Source: Pseudochelatococcus sp047501465
GTDB lineage: Bacteria; Pseudomonadota; Alphaproteobacteria; Rhizobiales; Beijerinckiaceae
Assembly (NCBI RefSeq): GCF_047501465.1
Contig: NZ_JAZDRL010000002.1
Span: forward strand, 992,001-1,056,000
Length of the DNA: 64,000 nt
Reading direction: 5' to 3'
Positions 50,878-60,785 of the stretch are shown piece by piece. The position numbers and the translations under genes are program-made. The notes beneath the pieces were generated by a model. That model was not told the DNA's origin and did not search any database. It worked only from the letters and a program-made list of their open reading frames with translations. Within the stretch, counting starts at the first letter, position 1. Each line of letters opens with the position of its first letter.

Positions 50878-52332
50878 TTGCGCGCTCTTCCCAGCAAGTA
50901 TCAGTATTTGATGCATGGCTTTGGCTGTGTTTGTCATAGCGCAGAGGTCACCGCTATCTGCGACCGCGTGAACAAGGCTGTCTCTAGACGTTCGGTATTG
51001 GGCGGGATTGCTGCAACGTTTGCCTCAGCGGGGCTGGCAGCGGCAGCCACACCTGCAACACAAGCGCCTGATAAAAAAGTGCTTTTGAAAAACGCCCGTA
51101 TCTTTGATGGTAAATCCGGCAAGCTTGTCGAGGGGCAGAACGTCCTGATTGAGGGCAACCGCATCAAGGCTCTGATACAGGCAGCAGAAAATGTAACGGA
51201 TGCTGAAGCCATTGATTGTCGCGGTGGCACGGTTATGCCTGGGCTGATTGATGCCCATTGGCACTCGATCCTTGCAGCTATTCCGCAGGCTGTCGCGATG
51301 ACGGCGGATGTACCTTATATCCATCTTGTGGCGGCTGAGGAGGCCGAGCGCACGCTGATGCGGGGCTTTACCACGATCCGCGATACGGGCGGGCCCTCAT
51401 TTTCACTCAAGCGGGCGATTGACGAGAACCGTCTGCCTGGACCACGTATTTTCCCTTCTGGCGCCATGATCTCCCAGACTTCGGGACATGGCGATTTTCG
51501 TTTTCGCAATGAGCTGCCCCATTCAATGGAAATGGGCCTGAGTGCATCTGAAAAAGCGGGAATTTCTGCCATTGCAGATGGCGCTGATTCTGTCTTGCGC
51601 AGCACGCGTGAGCAGCTGATGCTGGGTGCGAGCCAAGTCAAGATTATGGTAGGTGGTGGCGTCGCTTCGCTTTACGACCCTCTCTATAGCATCCAGTTCA
51701 CGCCCGCCGAAATCCGCGCAGCCGTGCAAGCGGCCTCTGACTGGGGCACTTATGTCTGCGCGCATGTATACACGTCTGCTGGTATTCAGCGGGCGCTCGA
51801 TGGCGGCGTGCAGTGCATTGAACATGGCCAGCTTGCCGATGAGGAAACGGTTGTCCGTATGGTCGATGCCGATGCGTGGTGGAGCATTCAGCCGTTTCTG
51901 GCAGATGAGGATTCAAACCCGCTAAACTTGCCTGAGCAAAGAGCCATGCAAAAGGAAATAGCGGAAGGAACCGTGCGTTCATTTGGTTTGGCGCAGAAGC
52001 ACAAAGCCAAAATGGCCTGGGGCACGGATATTCTGTTCAACCCGCAGGGCACGAAATCGCAAGGGCGACAGCTGGCAAAAACGGCTAAGTGGCTTGGCAA
52101 TGACGGCGCGCTGATGATGGCAACCCGCAACAACGGTGAGTTGCTTGCCATGTCCGGATTGCGCTCTCCCTATAAAGGGCCGATCGGCGTAATCGAGCCG
52201 GGCGCACTTGCGGATATCCTTGTGATTGATGGCAATCCTCTTGAGGATGTTTTCCTGATTGCCGATCCAGACAAAAACATGAAGCTCATCATGAAGGATG
52301 GGCAGGTGTACAAGAACACTCTTACAGTCTGA
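50878..52332 (+). CDS. Tat-exported metal-dependent amidohydrolase
   Basis: A 484-residue amidohydrolase-superfamily protein (imidazolonepropionase/prolidase-like group). Metal ligands: GLIDAHWHS near residue 123, a later VCAHVYTSAG, IEHGQL and AWGTDILF (Asp). A twin-arginine signal (SRRSVLGG) begins at residue about 36, preceded by a Cys-bearing extension (MHGFGCVCHSAEV). The best ribosome site (AAGGAGG, five bases) goes with TTG at 50878; ATG at 50911 is the alternative. Probably cleaves a cyclic or peptide amide in the periplasm. Confidence 0.88.
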   Translation: MRALPSKYQYLMHGFGCVCHSAEVTAICDRVNKAVSRRSVLGGIAATFASAGLAAAATPATQAPDKKVLLKNARIFDGKSGKLVEGQNVLIEGNRIKALIQAAENVTDAEAIDCRGGTVMPGLIDAHWHSILAAIPQAVAMTADVPYIHLVAAEEAERTLMRGFTTIRDTGGPSFSLKRAIDENRLPGPRIFPSGAMISQTSGHGDFRFRNELPHSMEMGLSASEKAGISAIADGADSVLRSTREQLMLGASQVKIMVGGGVASLYDPLYSIQFTPAEIRAAVQAASDWGTYVCAHVYTSAGIQRALDGGVQCIEHGQLADEETVVRMVDADAWWSIQPFLADEDSNPLNLPEQRAMQKEIAEGTVRSFGLAQKHKAKMAWGTDILFNPQGTKSQGRQLAKTAKWLGNDGALMMATRNNGELLAMSGLRSPYKGPIGVIEPGALADILVIDGNPLEDVFLIADPDKNMKLIMKDGQVYKNTLTV

Positions 52333-52462
52333 CGAAGATGATTGGCATGAGATGTGTTTTCAATCCCACGAGGGCTGCACGTTGCTTATGATGCCAGTGG
52401 TCACATATTTGACGCTACTCTGGAAGTGTCGATGCTCGGTTTAGCCTGGTACTTTTAAAGTA

Positions 52463-52497
52463 GGGCCGCTCCTTTCAAAGCGGCCCCACCGATTTTT
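52463..52497. terminator. Bidirectional terminator between amidohydrolase and gadC genes
   Basis: GGGCCGCT (52463-52470) pairs with AGCGGCCC (52479-52486), with an eight-base loop; ATTTTT follows on the plus strand, and ACTTT on the minus strand. The genes on either side converge here. Confidence 0.75.
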
Positions 52498-52499
52498 AG

Positions 52500-54035
52500 T
52501 TACGAGGCGCCACTATCCGGAATGATATGATGCGTAGCACGCGCCACTGGACGGATGGAAAAGTGGCCAGCCGGCGCATTCTCGGAAGTGATCGGAATGA
52601 GCGTTGCATTCATCTTCTTGCCGCGCTTGTCATGCAAGGCGTAGATGATAAACGGAATCGAAAGCACGATTACAAAGCTCACCACCAGCAGCATCACGTA
52701 GGCTTCGTTGCTTTCGCCACCAGGCAGGCCGCTTGGCGGAAAGAATGAAATGACAAATGCAAGCAGTGAGATGATAAAGCCAACCATTGGCACGAGAATA
52801 CGGAAGCCCGTACCGCCCGGTATCCGGAATGAGCGCTTCTTATCCTGATGCTTCAGCACAAGGTTGATGTAGCCAAGGAACAGCAGGAAGTAGGTGATCA
52901 GATAGAGCACCACTGTCAGCGCCATTGCGATCAGAAACGACATATTACCGCCGCCGCTGGAGTTGGTGAACACAACCAACGCCACCGAGGTGATGATCAA
53001 CTGGAAAATCACCATTGAAACAGGCACACCAGCCTTGTTCACCTTGGCGGCAACAGCCGGCAGAATGCCATTGCGTGCGGTGACGTACATTCCGCGCGAT
53101 GGCCCCGTGATCCAGGAGGCAATCTCCGCCAATACACCCAGCGCCAGCAATGCCGCGATGAGGCGCACAGCCCATTCAAGATCTGCACCATGGCTCATGA
53201 TGAGAACCTGGAAGGTCTGCACAACACCGGCACTCAGGTTGATCTCGCTGTGCGGAATGACTGATGCGACCGAAAGCCCCCCAATGGAGCTTAAACCAAT
53301 CGCAGCAATCATCAGCAGGAACATGGCCATTGGATAATCGCGGCCAGGGTTTTTCATCTCGTTGACGTGGGTCGCAGAAGCTTCAACGCCCATGTAGCTC
53401 AGGATGAAAGCCACGAAAACAACCATCGTGCCGATCTTGGTAAAATCAGGGAAGAAGGTCTCTGCATTGAAGGCGATCTGCAACTCCGCGCCGCTTACCA
53501 CATGAATGACAGCAAGTGCCATCAAAATGAGTGCTGGCAAGAGAATGCCGAAGAAGAAGCCGAGCTTTGCAATCTGCGCCGTATATTTCGTACCGCCAAA
53601 CTGCGTGAAAGCTAGCACCCACAAAACAACCAGCGCGCCAATCGTCTTGGTCATGGGGTCATTGTTAAGTGCGGGCCACGACAGGATGTATGACAGTGAT
53701 CCCAGCACGAAATACAGCATCGGAATAAAGCCGATAGCGATCTGCAGGTATGCAAACGAGATTGCCGCGAACCCCCAGCGCTCACCAAGTGTATTCGAAA
53801 CCCAGGCGAAGACACCGCCTTCTTCCCAACCCTCAACAGTTGCCATTTCTGCCGCGCACAGGCCGACAGGGATGAACCAGAGCAAGCCGCCCAGCAGTAG
53901 GAAGAATACAAGACTAAAGCCGGAAGTGGCGAATGTGGGATATTCATAAACGGCCATCACCATTGAAGCGGTAATGGCAAAAAAACCTAGCAATGTTAGC
54001 TGCTTGGCTGATGGAGTTGCATTGCTGCTTGCCAC
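52500..54035 (-). CDS. gadC: Glutamate:GABA antiporter
   Basis: A 511-residue APC-superfamily exchanger with about twelve helices, the exact length of E. coli GadC. Helix 1 region MVMAVYEYPTFATSGFS and FIPVGLCAAEMATVEGWEEGG are typical of GadC-like proteins. The C terminus (APAGHFSIRPVARATHHIIPDSGAS) corresponds to the plug that closes the carrier at neutral pH. It exports GABA in exchange for glutamate in acid resistance. It lies 103 bases downstream of gadB on the same strand. Confidence 0.93.
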   Translation of the reverse strand: MASSNATPSAKQLTLLGFFAITASMVMAVYEYPTFATSGFSLVFFLLLGGLLWFIPVGLCAAEMATVEGWEEGGVFAWVSNTLGERWGFAAISFAYLQIAIGFIPMLYFVLGSLSYILSWPALNNDPMTKTIGALVVLWVLAFTQFGGTKYTAQIAKLGFFFGILLPALILMALAVIHVVSGAELQIAFNAETFFPDFTKIGTMVVFVAFILSYMGVEASATHVNEMKNPGRDYPMAMFLLMIAAIGLSSIGGLSVASVIPHSEINLSAGVVQTFQVLIMSHGADLEWAVRLIAALLALGVLAEIASWITGPSRGMYVTARNGILPAVAAKVNKAGVPVSMVIFQLIITSVALVVFTNSSGGGNMSFLIAMALTVVLYLITYFLLFLGYINLVLKHQDKKRSFRIPGGTGFRILVPMVGFIISLLAFVISFFPPSGLPGGESNEAYVMLLVVSFVIVLSIPFIIYALHDKRGKKMNATLIPITSENAPAGHFSIRPVARATHHIIPDSGAS

Positions 54036-54138
54036 AGAGATTCTCCTGTCTGCTTATGCGGCGACATGTTTAAGCGCCCCTGCGAGAGCGCGACGTATCA
54101 CGCTCTCAAGGTTTTGAAGCCTTATTTTACGAGGGAAA

Positions 54139-55542
54139 TCAGGCGTGGTTGAAACCGCCAGCTTCCTCGTCCGTCAGGGGATTAACGACTGGATGCTTCT
54201 CGAAGAATTCAAGCGACCGCTTGATGTCATCCATCAGCAGGCATGCAAGATCCCGGCTCACGCCGTGGCGCACCAGAATACGCTGCACAACGAGATCCTC
54301 GCGGTTTGCAGGCATGGAATATGCCGGCACTTGCCAGCCGCGGCTGCGCAGCCTGTCCGCCAGATCATAAAGCGTATAACCGCCGATGCCCTTGGCATCC
54401 TTCAGCTTCCAGCACATGGCCGGAATGCCTTCCTTGCTGTTGCCATCAAAGATGATCTCGAAAGGACCGAGCTTGCCGATTTCTTTTGAGAGATACAGTG
54501 CTGTATCATAGCAGGCGTTCTGGATCTTTGCGTATCCCTCGCGCCCAAGACGCAGGAAGTTATAGTATTGCGCAATCACCTGTCCGCCGGGACGTGAGAA
54601 ATTTAGCGCGAACGTTGGCATGTTGCCGCCAAGATAATTGACGTTGAAAATCAAATCTTCTGGCAGATCCTTTGCCTCACGCCAAACAACCCAGCCCACG
54701 CCCAGAGGCGCCAAACCAAACTTGTGGCCGGAAGAGTTGATTGACTTCACACGTGGCAGACGGAAATCCCACGGAAGGTCTGGTGCACAGAATGGGGCAA
54801 GGAATCCGCCACTGGCGCCATCGACGTGGATTGGAATGTCGAGGCCTTTTTCTTTCTGCAGCTTGTCGAGAGCATCGTGCACAGCCTTCACCGGCTCATA
54901 TTGTCCCGTGAAGGTAACGCCCAGGGTAGGCACAACGCCGATGGTATTTTCGTCCACGCGCTTGATGACTTCTTCCGCATTCATGATGTAGCGGTCACCA
55001 TCAAGTGGGATCTCGCGCAGTTCCACATCGAAATAGCGGGCGAATTTGTGCCAGCATATCTGCACGGGACCGCAGATGAGGTTGGGTTTATCAGTTGGCA
55101 GGCCTGCAGCCTGACGCTTTTTGCGCCACTGCCACTTCAGGGCCAAACCGCCAAGCATTGCAGCTTCTGACGATCCCACGGTTGAACAACCCAGCGTATT
55201 TTCCGCATCTGGCGAGTTCCACAGATCCGCAATCATGCGCACGCACCGTGCTTCGATCTCGGCTGTTTGCGGATATTCGTCCTTGTCGATCATGTTCTTA
55301 TCGATGGACAGCTCCATCAGATCATGAATCTCTTCATCGACCCATGTCTGACAGAAGGTAGCAAGGTTCTGCCGCGAATTGCCATCGAGCATCAACTCAT
55401 CACGTACCGCTGCAAACACATTGTGTGGGTCTCTTTCCTTTACAGGAAATTTCGACTTCTCCAATGATGTCCCTAAATCACCTGAAGCATAGATATCATC
55501 GAGTGGACTGAGTTTTGGGGGCTTAGAAGATGCTGATGTCAC
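54139..55542 (-). CDS. gadB: Glutamate decarboxylase
   Basis: A 467-residue PLP enzyme that removes CO2 from glutamate, using a cytoplasmic proton and giving GABA. The PLP lysine is in NSSGHKFGLAPLGVGW; TVGSSEAAMLGGLALKW and VDGASGGF are family motifs; the N-terminal NLATFCQTWVDEEIHDLMELS matches E. coli GadB. The start is set at GTG (GGGAG seven bases upstream), which gives almost the same length as E. coli GadB (466); the frame is open for 15 more codons. The C-terminal tail has FNHA, like the pH-switch His of the family. Confidence 0.95.
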   Translation of the reverse strand: MTSASSKPPKLSPLDDIYASGDLGTSLEKSKFPVKERDPHNVFAAVRDELMLDGNSRQNLATFCQTWVDEEIHDLMELSIDKNMIDKDEYPQTAEIEARCVRMIADLWNSPDAENTLGCSTVGSSEAAMLGGLALKWQWRKKRQAAGLPTDKPNLICGPVQICWHKFARYFDVELREIPLDGDRYIMNAEEVIKRVDENTIGVVPTLGVTFTGQYEPVKAVHDALDKLQKEKGLDIPIHVDGASGGFLAPFCAPDLPWDFRLPRVKSINSSGHKFGLAPLGVGWVVWREAKDLPEDLIFNVNYLGGNMPTFALNFSRPGGQVIAQYYNFLRLGREGYAKIQNACYDTALYLSKEIGKLGPFEIIFDGNSKEGIPAMCWKLKDAKGIGGYTLYDLADRLRSRGWQVPAYSMPANREDLVVQRILVRHGVSRDLACLLMDDIKRSLEFFEKHPVVNPLTDEEAGGFNHA

Positions 55543-56185
55543 TGTTTCACTCCCATCAAGATGAAGCACCAAAAGCGATGCCTTCACTGATATTCATAAG
55601 TATACAACTAGCGATGGCATTATCTGCGCTGATCCAGGCTTTCACTTGTGCTGCAAATGAATGATCGATTGGCAAGGACAACTTGGCCTCTCTTGCGCAG
55701 GTATGGCGTTCTCTATGTTGATGATTGCAGTATTCTCTTATTATACCGCTATCAATCAACAGGTGTCACATCTGTCATCGCATTGGCATATTTTACAGCA
55801 TTTCCAATACATTATAGACCGCATCGGAAGCTGAAGCATTAAGCCTTCACTTGCAGCAAGCGTCAAGCCATAAAATTATAATATTTTGTTGAGTGATATT
55901 TTGTGCGTTTCATGAATTTAAAATAATTCAATGAAATATTTAAATGTAGCATGTTGTATTTTAAAGTTTATGGGATTGTTTTCTAATAAATGCGCGACCC
56001 GCTGCAGTATGCTGCAACCTATGGTTGGTTATTGTTTGATGTTGATGCCTTTCTGAAGTCTTTTTCATTCCAGCTTATCGCGCTGGTAGACCAAGTTCAT
56101 GCATTATGTTAGCGAGCTTAGCACTAGTCAGCTGCATTCCTCGCCAAATTGGGCTCACGGCCTCGCATCCGATTGGAGAAGACAT
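55543..56185. promoter_or_regulatory. AT-rich divergent control region of gadBC and the AspT-type gene
   Basis: About 640 bases between divergent acid-stress genes, AT-rich mostly at 55860-56000. No convincing gene is present. It should contain the promoters of gadB (minus) and the exchanger (plus); I cannot single out boxes. Confidence 0.4.
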
Positions 56186-57877
56186 TTGTTTATATGGGAT
56201 TGGTTTGTCACGACGCTGCGGGAGAATCCCGAGATTGCGCTATTTCTCGCTGTCGCGATTGGCTATCCGCTTGGCATTCTGCAGTTTAAAAGCTTCAGCC
56301 TGGGTACTGTTACAACCACGCTTCTGGTGGGCATCCTGATTGGGCAGCTTGATATTCCAATTGCGCGCGATATTGCGAATGTCTTCTTTCTTTTGTTTCT
56401 TTTTGCGGTGGGCTACAGCGTCGGCCCGCAATTTGTGCGTGGTATTGCGCGCGATGGCATTCCGCAAGCTTTGTTTGCAACGGTTGTCAGCCTGCTGTTT
56501 CTCAGCACAGCCTGGTTGGTAACGCGCATCGCCGGATATAACATTGGCTATGGTGCGGGGCTTTTTGCCGGAGGGGCGACTATTTCGTCAGCGCTGGGGC
56601 TTGCGACGAACGCTATTGGCCGACTGAATCTTTCAGCAAATGAAATACATGGGCTGGTTGCTGCCGTATCAACGGCCTTTGCCATGACGTACATCTACGG
56701 CACGGTTGGCTCTACGCTCATCGTGGGGCAGCTGGGACGCAGGCTACTGGGCATCGATCTGCCAGTTGCCTGCAAGCAATATGCGATCAAGATGGGCGGT
56801 GTGGATGATGACCGGGGCACGTTCTGGCATCATTACATCATCCGTGCCTATGAATTATCGAAAGTCGCCCCGCAAGTTGGCAAAACGGTTGCCGAGGTTG
56901 AGGCCAGCATCCCGCATTTGCGCGTTTTCATAGATCGTATTCGCCGCAATGGGCAAATCATCAATGCAGATGAAACCACCGTGCTGCAAGAAGGCGATAT
57001 TATCGGCGCGGCAGGTGCACGCGGTGCGCTCCATAACCTGTTTGCGATTGGCGTTGAGGAGAAGGATGACGCAGACCTGCTTGATGTACCCGATCAGGGC
57101 ATGGATGTTCTGGTCACCAAGCGCGCTTTTGATGGCAAGACTTTGGGTGAGCTGGCGCATCTCGACATCACACGCGGCATTTTTCTAAACCGCATTCGCC
57201 GAGGCGCGACAGGATCTGAAATTCCGATACTGGCGCAAACAGTTCTGCATCGGGGCGACGTACTGACAGTATCGGGCAGACCGCAGCGCATACGTGAGGC
57301 GCTGGATGCTGTTGGGCGTGCGGATTTCTCCACCAAGCAAACTGATATAACATTTCTGTTCATCGCCATTGTGCTTGGTGCAATCTTCGGCGCACCCTTG
57401 ATTACCATTGGCTCAATGCCGCTGACCTTATCAATTGCTGGTGGTGTATTGGTTGCCGGTATTGTAGCAGGCTGGTTGCGATCCGTGCATCCTACCTTCG
57501 GCAATATTCCACCCTCGGTGGTCTGGTTTATGAATGTGGTGGGACTGAACACCTTTATTGGCGTCATCGGCATTGCATCTGGCCCCAGCTTTGTTGCTGG
57601 TGTTCAGGAGGTCGGCATGAGTCTGTTTCTGTGGGGAATTGTCGTTACCAGTGTGCCTGTAATCCTGGCGCTTTACATCGGCAAGTACATCTTCCGCTTC
57701 GATAACGCGCTTGTATTGGGATGTTGCGCCGGTGCGTGTATTGCAACGCCAGCTCTCACTATGATTACGGATGAAGCAGGTAGTCAGGTGCCAGTGTTGG
57801 GCTATACCGTCACTTACGCGGTTTCCAACACGCTGCTGACTGTTGGCGGCATTCTCATTGTTATGCTGCTCTCCTGA
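56186..57877 (+). CDS. Aspartate:alanine exchanger family transporter
   Basis: A 563-residue AAEx-family carrier: two blocks of helices (about residues 15-180 and 390-560) flank a cytoplasmic region with two TrkA_C (RCK) domains (about 205-375; VLQEGDIIGAAG and VLHRGDVLTVSGRP). The family exchanges aspartate for alanine, which, with decarboxylation, consumes protons. TTG at 56186 with GGAGAA five bases upstream fits the family's start; an open frame runs further up to ATG 56099. It lies beside gadB, so an acid-resistance role is likely. Confidence 0.9.
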   Translation: MFIWDWFVTTLRENPEIALFLAVAIGYPLGILQFKSFSLGTVTTTLLVGILIGQLDIPIARDIANVFFLLFLFAVGYSVGPQFVRGIARDGIPQALFATVVSLLFLSTAWLVTRIAGYNIGYGAGLFAGGATISSALGLATNAIGRLNLSANEIHGLVAAVSTAFAMTYIYGTVGSTLIVGQLGRRLLGIDLPVACKQYAIKMGGVDDDRGTFWHHYIIRAYELSKVAPQVGKTVAEVEASIPHLRVFIDRIRRNGQIINADETTVLQEGDIIGAAGARGALHNLFAIGVEEKDDADLLDVPDQGMDVLVTKRAFDGKTLGELAHLDITRGIFLNRIRRGATGSEIPILAQTVLHRGDVLTVSGRPQRIREALDAVGRADFSTKQTDITFLFIAIVLGAIFGAPLITIGSMPLTLSIAGGVLVAGIVAGWLRSVHPTFGNIPPSVVWFMNVVGLNTFIGVIGIASGPSFVAGVQEVGMSLFLWGIVVTSVPVILALYIGKYIFRFDNALVLGCCAGACIATPALTMITDEAGSQVPVLGYTVTYAVSNTLLTVGGILIVMLLS

Positions 57878-57899
57878 ATATTGGCTTGAAAGGTAATTA

Positions 57900-59270
57900 A
57901 TGTCTGCGAATAATGCGGCTCCATTGGCGCGCCGTCTGAAGAACCGCCATATCCAGATGATTGCGCTGGGTGGTGCAATTGGAACTGGCTTGTTCTACGG
58001 TTCAGCTGCATCAATCCAGTTGGTGGGGCCGGGTATTATTCTGTCCTATCTGATGGGCGGAGCAGTTATTTATCTGATCATGCGAATGCTTGGCGAGATG
58101 TCTGCGCAAGAGCCTGTCTCAGGTGCTTTCAGCTATTTCGCATTCAAATACTGGGGCGAGTTTCCCGGCTTTCTTGCTGGCTGGAACTATTGGATGCTCT
58201 ACGTTCTGGTTTCGATGGCAGAACTTACCGTCGTTGGTATTTACGTGGCCTATTGGTTTCCCGATATTCCATCCTGGATGACATCGCTGGCGGTTCTCAT
58301 GATTGTCACCGTCATAAACCTGAAGAACGTTCGTTTTTTTGGCGAGATGGAGTTCTGGTTCGCGATTATCAAGGTCGCTGCTGTTATCGGCATGATTGTG
58401 CTCGGTATTGTTCTGATCGTGCTTGATCTTGGAGGCCCTACTGTCAGCGTGAGCAATCTATGGGAATATGGTGGTTTCCTGCCCCATGGAGCATGGGGGC
58501 TTGTTCTGTCGCTTGCTGTTGTAATGTTTTCATTTGGTGGGACTGAATTGATCGGCATCACGGCTGGCGAAGCTGAAGAGCCGCGCAAGAGCATTCCCCG
58601 TGCCATCAAGCAGGTCATGTGGCGCATACTGCTTTTCTATATTGGCTCGCTTGCTGTTCTCATGATCATTTTTCCATGGAACAAGATTGGTATGGAGGGC
58701 AGTCCATTTGTCACGATATTTTCGAAACTCGGTATAGGGTCGGCGGCGAACATCCTCAATTTCGTTGTCCTGTCAGCCGCTATCTCAGTCTACAACAGCG
58801 CTATTTACAGCAATGGCAGAATGCTTTTTAGCCTTGCAGAGCAGGGAAATGCCCCACGTATATTCATGAAGGTCAGCACTAATCAGGTGCCTTATGTGGC
58901 CATTCTCTTCTCTTCAGCCTGCACGCTGGGTGCGGTTGTGCTAAATTATTTAATTCCGGGGTCTGCCTTCATGCAGGTGATGGCAATTGCTATTGCCGCA
59001 GCTGTGATTACCTGGGGGCTGATCATCCTGATGCATCTGCGGTTTCGCCGTATGCATGCGGCCAGGATAGGAGAGCTTATCTTTCCAGCGCTCTTCTACC
59101 CATTTGCTAATTACTTCTGCATTGGCTTCATGATGGTGGTCATGGTTGCGATGACGCAGTTGCCAGATATGAAGATGGCCGTGTTCGCTTTGCCTATCTG
59201 GATTGGCGTGCTTTTCGTAAGCTACAAGCTTAAAACCAGAACGGCTGCTTTGCAGCGGGAGGCGTTATAA
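57900..59270 (+). CDS. Amino acid permease (APC superfamily, AAT family)
   Basis: A 456-residue transporter with twelve helices. The first helix bears the family signature MIALGGAIGTGLFYGSA, and GAFSYFAFKYWGEFPGF and FSFGGTELIGITAGEAEEP follow. It is similar to the ProY/GabP/AnsP group, which import proline, GABA or asparagine with protons. It starts 22 bases after the exchanger gene, so they are probably co-transcribed. GABA import would close the Gad cycle, but the substrate is not set by sequence. Confidence 0.92.
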   Translation: MSANNAAPLARRLKNRHIQMIALGGAIGTGLFYGSAASIQLVGPGIILSYLMGGAVIYLIMRMLGEMSAQEPVSGAFSYFAFKYWGEFPGFLAGWNYWMLYVLVSMAELTVVGIYVAYWFPDIPSWMTSLAVLMIVTVINLKNVRFFGEMEFWFAIIKVAAVIGMIVLGIVLIVLDLGGPTVSVSNLWEYGGFLPHGAWGLVLSLAVVMFSFGGTELIGITAGEAEEPRKSIPRAIKQVMWRILLFYIGSLAVLMIIFPWNKIGMEGSPFVTIFSKLGIGSAANILNFVVLSAAISVYNSAIYSNGRMLFSLAEQGNAPRIFMKVSTNQVPYVAILFSSACTLGAVVLNYLIPGSAFMQVMAIAIAAAVITWGLIILMHLRFRRMHAARIGELIFPALFYPFANYFCIGFMMVVMVAMTQLPDMKMAVFALPIWIGVLFVSYKLKTRTAALQREAL

Positions 59271-59283
59271 GCCAAGTGGCCAA

Positions 59284-60582
59284 TCAGTTCGATGGTTTCT
59301 GCTCTTCTGCCTCGATTGCAAGGGTGCGCTCAAGCAGCACCTCATAGATCGGCCGCCCGCCTAACCATTGCGCTGCCATATTGGCAAATATGGTTGTCAG
59401 CATAATGGGGATCAAAATCTCATAGGCACCCGTTAGCTCAATGACAAGCACCATACCCACCATTGGCGCGCCGATGGTGGCGGCAAATAACCCTCCCATC
59501 GCCGAGATGGCGAGTGCAACATGAACGCTGTCTGGCAGGCTGATAAATAGGGATAAGACTGCAGCGAAACATAAGCCAACCGATGCTGCCAATGCCAGAA
59601 TGGGGGCAAAAATACCGCCTGCGACACCCGTTGAATAGCTCGTCAGGGTCATAATGAAACGCAATAGCGCAATGATTGCCAGAACTCCCAACGGCAGGGA
59701 GGCTTTTGCAAGATGGACCGCCAGCAGCTCTCCACCTAAAGTTGCTTCTGGTCGGGCAAACATCAGAACGCCAATGACAAGGCCGATGCAAAGCGGGAAA
59801 ATGTAAAAAGAAGTGCGTATTCCCAGCTGGCGCACGCTGTCCAGAGACCATACCAGAGATCGATTAAACGCAACACCCAGCACGCCAAGAAGCAAGCCCA
59901 ACACAATAAATGCGGGGTAGGTAATATAGGGCATAGCCGGAACGGCGAGCTCCATATAGGGCACTTTGCCGGTTAAATATTGTGTCACAATAGCGCTGCT
60001 TATTGCGGCGAGGGCCACCGCAATATAGGAACGCGGGCTATAGGGGAATTGCTTTCTTGTCTCCTCAATGATGAAGAGCAGTGCGGCAAGGGGAGCATTA
60101 AACGCAGCAGCTAGCCCTGCCGCGCCACCCGCTGCCAGCATGGCGCGCATATCCTTGTCCGGCCAGCGCATAATATCTGATGCTGCCTTGGCAACTGCGG
60201 CTCCCATATGAATGGTTGGCCCTTCGCGCCCCAGAACCATTCCTGATCCCAGAGACAGCAGACCACCAAAGAATTTGACCGGTAGAACGCGATACCAGCG
60301 CAAGGTGCGCACACCCTCCATGGCGCCTTCGATCTCCTGAACGCCTGATCCGCCAGCTTCTGGCGCAAAACGACGTATAAGCCAAAGGGAGCATACAGCC
60401 ATAATGGCAGCGATCAGTGCTGCCGAAATGTATAGAGGGGCGCCTGAAAGCTGTAGAGAGTCCTGCAGAAAAACGGGCCAGGTAGTCGTGAGTTTATCGA
60501 CACTCATATGAAACACAGCACCAATTGCGCCTGCAATCATACCTACGAGTACAGCTATGATATAGTAAATGCCGCTGCTCAT
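59284..60582 (-). CDS. clcA: ClC-type H+/Cl- exchange transporter
   Basis: A 432-residue ClC protein. Selectivity motifs GSGVQEIEG (about 78-86), the gating Glu in GREGPTIHMG (about 120) and the internal proton Glu in LFIIEETRKQF (second Glu of IIEE) are present, so it should be an exchanger rather than a channel. In E. coli such proteins support extreme acid resistance by balancing charge during glutamate/arginine decarboxylation. It is convergent with the permease gene and fits the adjoining gad genes. Confidence 0.92.
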   Translation of the reverse strand: MSSGIYYIIAVLVGMIAGAIGAVFHMSVDKLTTTWPVFLQDSLQLSGAPLYISAALIAAIMAVCSLWLIRRFAPEAGGSGVQEIEGAMEGVRTLRWYRVLPVKFFGGLLSLGSGMVLGREGPTIHMGAAVAKAASDIMRWPDKDMRAMLAAGGAAGLAAAFNAPLAALLFIIEETRKQFPYSPRSYIAVALAAISSAIVTQYLTGKVPYMELAVPAMPYITYPAFIVLGLLLGVLGVAFNRSLVWSLDSVRQLGIRTSFYIFPLCIGLVIGVLMFARPEATLGGELLAVHLAKASLPLGVLAIIALLRFIMTLTSYSTGVAGGIFAPILALAASVGLCFAAVLSLFISLPDSVHVALAISAMGGLFAATIGAPMVGMVLVIELTGAYEILIPIMLTTIFANMAAQWLGGRPIYEVLLERTLAIEAEEQKPSN

Positions 60583-60734
60583 CGTGTCCCCTGATTTGGA
60601 TGCATATCAATTCCAAAGCAACGTTACACAATAATATTTCGATTGGAGAAATGCAGAATACCATTCTGCATGTTCCTCACATGAAAATGCATAAGATGAA
60701 CATCAGAGGGCTATAGAATGCGATTGAGTGAAAC

Positions 60735-60761
60735 CTGGCGAGGCTCAAACATCACGCCAGG
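60735..60761 (-). terminator. Weak terminator downstream of uraA
   Basis: CCTGGCG (60735) pairs with CGCCAGG (60755-60761), with a 13-base loop; the minus strand continues with TTTCACT. It lies just past the permease stop on that strand, so it may end the uraA transcript. Confidence 0.4.
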
Positions 60762-60785
60762 TAACAGTATCATCAGGCTTTTTTA

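Noticed and set aside
56099..56185. Upstream ATG start of the AspT-type exchanger
   Set aside because: The extra 29 residues have no family match, whereas TTG at 56186 has GGAGAA at correct spacing and fits the family's first helix.
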